Part shown: piece by piece, positions 33,703 through 35,505 of the stretch
Position numbering within the stretch: position 1 is the first letter of the stretch
Layout: the number at the start of each line of letters is the position of its first letter
Source of the DNA: an uncultured Oscillospiraceae bacterium
GTDB taxonomy: Bacteria; Bacillota; Clostridia; Oscillospirales; Acutalibacteraceae
Reading direction: 5' to 3'
Assembly (NCBI GenBank): GCA_900539425.1
Contig: UQBX01000023.1
Location: forward strand, 1-35,505
Length of the DNA stretch: 35,505 bases
The notes under the pieces: generated by a model
What the model was told of the DNA's origin: nothing
Seen by the model: the letters and a program-made list of their open reading frames with translations, nothing else
Databases searched by the model: none
Translations under genes and position numbers: made by a program

Positions 33703-34206
33703 TTAAAGTGTATTGAGAAAAGCATCCAGTTCCTTTCTCGATTTCAACAGATATGTTTTTTCGGGATATTTTGCTTTGATTGACGCAAATTTTGTCTTTC
33801 TTGCCTTTGAATACTGCTTCCAGATAAGCCAATAGAAAAATTCGGGATCCATTTTTTCCTTGCAACCCTTTGCAATGCTTTCCCTTACTTTTCCTTTGTA
33901 TTCAAAATTGCGTCTGAATGCCTGTTTCATACATACAAATCGGTTATAGCATAGGATTATAATCATATCAGCCTGTTCAATACGCTCTTTTTGATAGAAC
34001 TCACTGTAATTTCCGTCTATAACCCAGTTATCATTCTGCATGAAATCGGCAACAATATTTTTGCCCTCTTCCCTATCTCTAATCTGCCAGTTTTCTTCAA
34101 AGTTTACAGTATCAAGATACAGTAGAGGTATGCCGTAATGCACGGCAAGTTGTTTTGCCAGAGTGGATTTTCCGCTTCCGCTGAAGCCCATAATTGCTAT
34201 TTTCAT
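33703..34206 (-). CDS. P-loop kinase-like protein, DNA topology modulation protein FlaR type
   Basis: A 167-residue adenylate-kinase-like protein. Walker A GFSGSGKS (7-14), YLDTVNFEENW, NWVIDGNYSEFY and the Lys/Arg-rich lid (CMKQAFRRNFEYKGKVRE) match proteins annotated FlaR or topology-modulation protein, whose real activity is unclear. Start ATG 34206 follows AAAGGA; the frame extends to 34233 without a better site. Confidence 0.78.
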   Translation of the reverse strand: MKIAIMGFSGSGKSTLAKQLAVHYGIPLLYLDTVNFEENWQIRDREEGKNIVADFMQNDNWVIDGNYSEFYQKERIEQADMIIILCYNRFVCMKQAFRRNFEYKGKVRESIAKGCKEKMDPEFFYWLIWKQYSKARKTKFASIKAKYPEKTYLLKSRKELDAFLNTL

Positions 34207-34237
34207 AGTAAATCCTTTCTGACTGAGACACAAATTA

Positions 34238-34266
34238 AATATATATTATGAGAATAAAAAAGTCAA
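34238..34266 (-). promoter_or_regulatory. Promoter of the FlaR-like gene
   Basis: Minus strand TTGACT (34261-34266), 17 bases, TATATT (34238-34243). Confidence 0.7.
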
Positions 34267-34332
34267 CAGAAACTATGACTATAATAGAAAATCGGCATAA
34301 AATAAATAAGCCATATGTAACTGTGCATAAAT

Positions 34333-34355
34333 AAAAGCCGGCATATGCCGGCTTT
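34333..34355 (-). terminator. Terminator of the small P-loop gene
   Basis: A perfect AAAGCCGGCA/TGCCGGCTTT palindrome just beyond the stop at 34361, with T-rich flanks on both strands. Confidence 0.8.
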
Positions 34356-34360
34356 TTAAT

Positions 34361-34768
34361 TTATTCGCTCACGCTTTGATAAGCAAGTTCAGGTTCCTTC
34401 ACATCAGAAATTGAAAAATGGAAATTAACGCCTGTTGATTTTGATGCTCTTGTAATAATCTGAAGAAATTCATTGATCTCATCCTTATTATCAACAAAAA
34501 GATCTAACGCAGAATCTACAAAAACATCTGTAAGATCATAATCACTTGCACACAGACCCATAAGGAAACCGCTCAAAGCCAAAACACTGTCTATTTCATA
34601 ATCATCGGCGTTTATAAGGCGAATTGAACTCGGTAATTCTATGTTGAGCTTATCTGTGCAATCAACATAAACAACATTACCTGCACTTGTGCTTGCCGTT
34701 GCAACAGCAGCTTCTGCCATAATTCTTGTTTTACCTATACCTTTAATACCTGTTATGTATTCTACCAT
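34361..34768 (-). CDS. Small P-loop NTPase-like protein, function unknown
   Basis: A 135-residue protein with Walker A GIKGIGKT (7-14) at the extreme N-terminus and a candidate Walker B at DVFVDSALDLF near residue 85-95. No other domain fits in the length, so it looks like a minimal ATPase core of the RecA/ParA-like kind. Start ATG 34768 has AGGGGTG upstream. It sits alone behind a terminator from the previous gene. I do not recognise the family; it could be an orphan regulator or phage-derived. Confidence 0.6.
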   Translation of the reverse strand: MVEYITGIKGIGKTRIMAEAAVATASTSAGNVVYVDCTDKLNIELPSSIRLINADDYEIDSVLALSGFLMGLCASDYDLTDVFVDSALDLFVDNKDEINEFLQIITRASKSTGVNFHFSISDVKEPELAYQSVSE

Positions 34769-34890
34769 AAACAGCACCCCTTAAAAAATATATATCAGAT
34801 CCAACTGACATATTCATAATAACTGATATTTATAGATATATGTATAAGAAAATGTAAATCTTAGGTAAACTAATTTTGAACAGTAATAAG
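34769..34890. other. Short AT-rich intergenic region
   Basis: Contains the P-loop gene's ribosome site (AGGGGTG) and AT-rich sequence. No confident promoter or RNA gene is seen. Confidence 0.4.
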
Positions 34891-35325
34891 TTATTTGTAG
34901 TTTTGTGGCGGAATGTTTTGTGTATTCTGTGGCGGAGTATTTTGCGCATACTGCGGCGGAATGTTCTGCTGATATTGCGGTGCAGAGTTCATACCAGCTT
35001 GAATAATCATATTTTCAATATATGAAACTCTGTTTTTTAAAGGTCCTTTTATAGCATATCCAATTGGGCTTGCAAGATCTATTTCACCAAAATACACACC
35101 GGGAAGCAAAGCATATTTCATCCAAGCCTGCACCATCATCTGCCCCTGAGAAGGCTGAATTTTAATAAATGTAGGCCCCATTAATATGCCATTACCCTTT
35201 TGAAAAAAGCCCTCATTATTTTTTATCTTATAAGTGTATCCTTCAGATGTAAGGAACATACCTATAGCATCCATCAACGGCCTTGGGTCGCCGTAAAAAT
35301 TAAAAATATTTGTGTATCTCCCCAT
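34891..35325 (-). CDS. Hypothetical protein with Pro/Gln/Asn repeat tail
   Basis: A 144-residue protein without a signal peptide. The N-terminal 105 residues (YTNIFNFYGDPRPLMDAIGMFL, then MGPTFIKIQPSQGQMMVQAWMKYALLPGVYFGEIDLASP) form a compact domain of unknown family. The last 30 residues are a tandem QN-x-PPQ repeat (QNIPPQ, QNTPPQ, QNIPPQ), a flexible low-complexity tail. AAGGGGAT precedes the ATG. A 24-bp palindrome lies 22 bases upstream of the start codon. Confidence 0.7.
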   Translation of the reverse strand: MGRYTNIFNFYGDPRPLMDAIGMFLTSEGYTYKIKNNEGFFQKGNGILMGPTFIKIQPSQGQMMVQAWMKYALLPGVYFGEIDLASPIGYAIKGPLKNRVSYIENMIIQAGMNSAPQYQQNIPPQYAQNTPPQNTQNIPPQNYK

Positions 35326-35346
35326 AAATAATCCCCTTTATAAATA

Positions 35347-35370
35347 TTTGTAAAATAAATGTTTTACAAA
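35347..35370. promoter_or_regulatory. Palindromic operator-like site upstream of the repeat-tail protein
   Basis: TTTGTAAAA (35347-35355) and TTTTACAAA (35362-35370) are perfect 9-bp arms around TAAATG. There is no T-tract or GC stem, so it is more like a protein-binding site than a terminator. Confidence 0.5.
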
Positions 35371-35462
35371 TTAAGAATAATCGATAAAGAGCAGTCTGTC
35401 AATAGAAAACAAAATGTAAATATAATTTTCAATAAAATAAATAAGAATAAATAACAAAAATA

Positions 35463-35489
35463 AAGCCTTACTCGAAATGAGTAAGGCTT
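35463..35489 (-). terminator. Terminator of a gene entering from the right edge
   Basis: A perfect 11-bp stem AAGCCTTACTC/GAGTAAGGCTT around GAAAT. T-rich sequence follows on the minus strand, so it probably ends a minus-strand gene beyond the window. Confidence 0.7.
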
Positions 35490-35505
35490 AGAAGATGTCA
35501 GCGTC

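Noticed and set aside
1..35505. CRISPR array or rRNA genes
   Set aside because: No regularly spaced repeats and no rRNA-like sequence were seen.

Overview
The window looks like a chromosome segment from an endospore-forming, low-GC gut-type Clostridia, probably Oscillospiraceae/Ruminococcus-like. Reasons: sporulation regulators SigG and SpoIIID, AGGAGG-type ribosome sites, TTGACA/TATAAT promoters, strong hairpin-plus-T terminators, glycan-degrading GH29 and GH2 enzymes, and signal/lipobox types typical of Firmicutes. Genus is inference only.

Layout. (1) 1-4609: a visibly AT-richer accessory block bounded by a 23-bp direct repeat. The repeat is the 3' end of the intact tRNA-Trp gene (4589-4664), so this reads as a roughly 4.6-kb island at a tRNA attachment site. 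It carries a two-gene SIR2-HerA anti-phage pair and an IS3-family transposase, but no recognisable integrase. Its left end (31-241) is GC-richer and strongly structured: three hairpins inside a closing stem, then a terminator. (2) 4589-4794: tRNA-Met and tRNA-Trp with a clear shared promoter. (3) 4873-8024: aldo/keto reductase, GH29 fucosidase-like enzyme, and sigG behind a sigma-F-like promoter. (4) 8093-12911: uvrB-uvrA excision repair operon, reverse strand. (5) 13135-14642: RluA-type pseudouridine synthase (possibly leaderless) and a membrane protein. (6) 14688-19996: reverse-strand operon lacZ (GH2) - acpS - nnr - lipoprotein, tightly coupled. (7) 20192-21264: spoIIID and proC.

(8) 21330-27987: a nucleoside-type region. 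A BMP/PnrA-like binding lipoprotein interrupted by three InlB-like repeats is divergent from a forward operon. That operon encodes a PNP-family phosphorylase, methylthioribose-1-phosphate isomerase and an MTA/SAH deaminase-like amidohydrolase, followed by a secreted LCAT-like hydrolase. The three enzymes fit the deaminating (methylthioinosine) route of methylthioadenosine salvage. (9) 28056-29945: a YtrA-type GntR regulator, ABC ATPase and permease operon with a palindrome over its promoter. (10) 29987-35325: YhhN and MATE membrane proteins, small P-loop proteins, a GNAT acetyltransferase, a truncated HAD gene, a SnoaL/NTF2-like protein, and two small proteins without assigned function.

The most interesting items are the tRNA-Trp-bounded SIR2-HerA island with its structured end, the BMP lipoprotein with three inserted repeats, and the methylthioadenosine salvage cluster. 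All calls come from reading the sequence; no database search was run.
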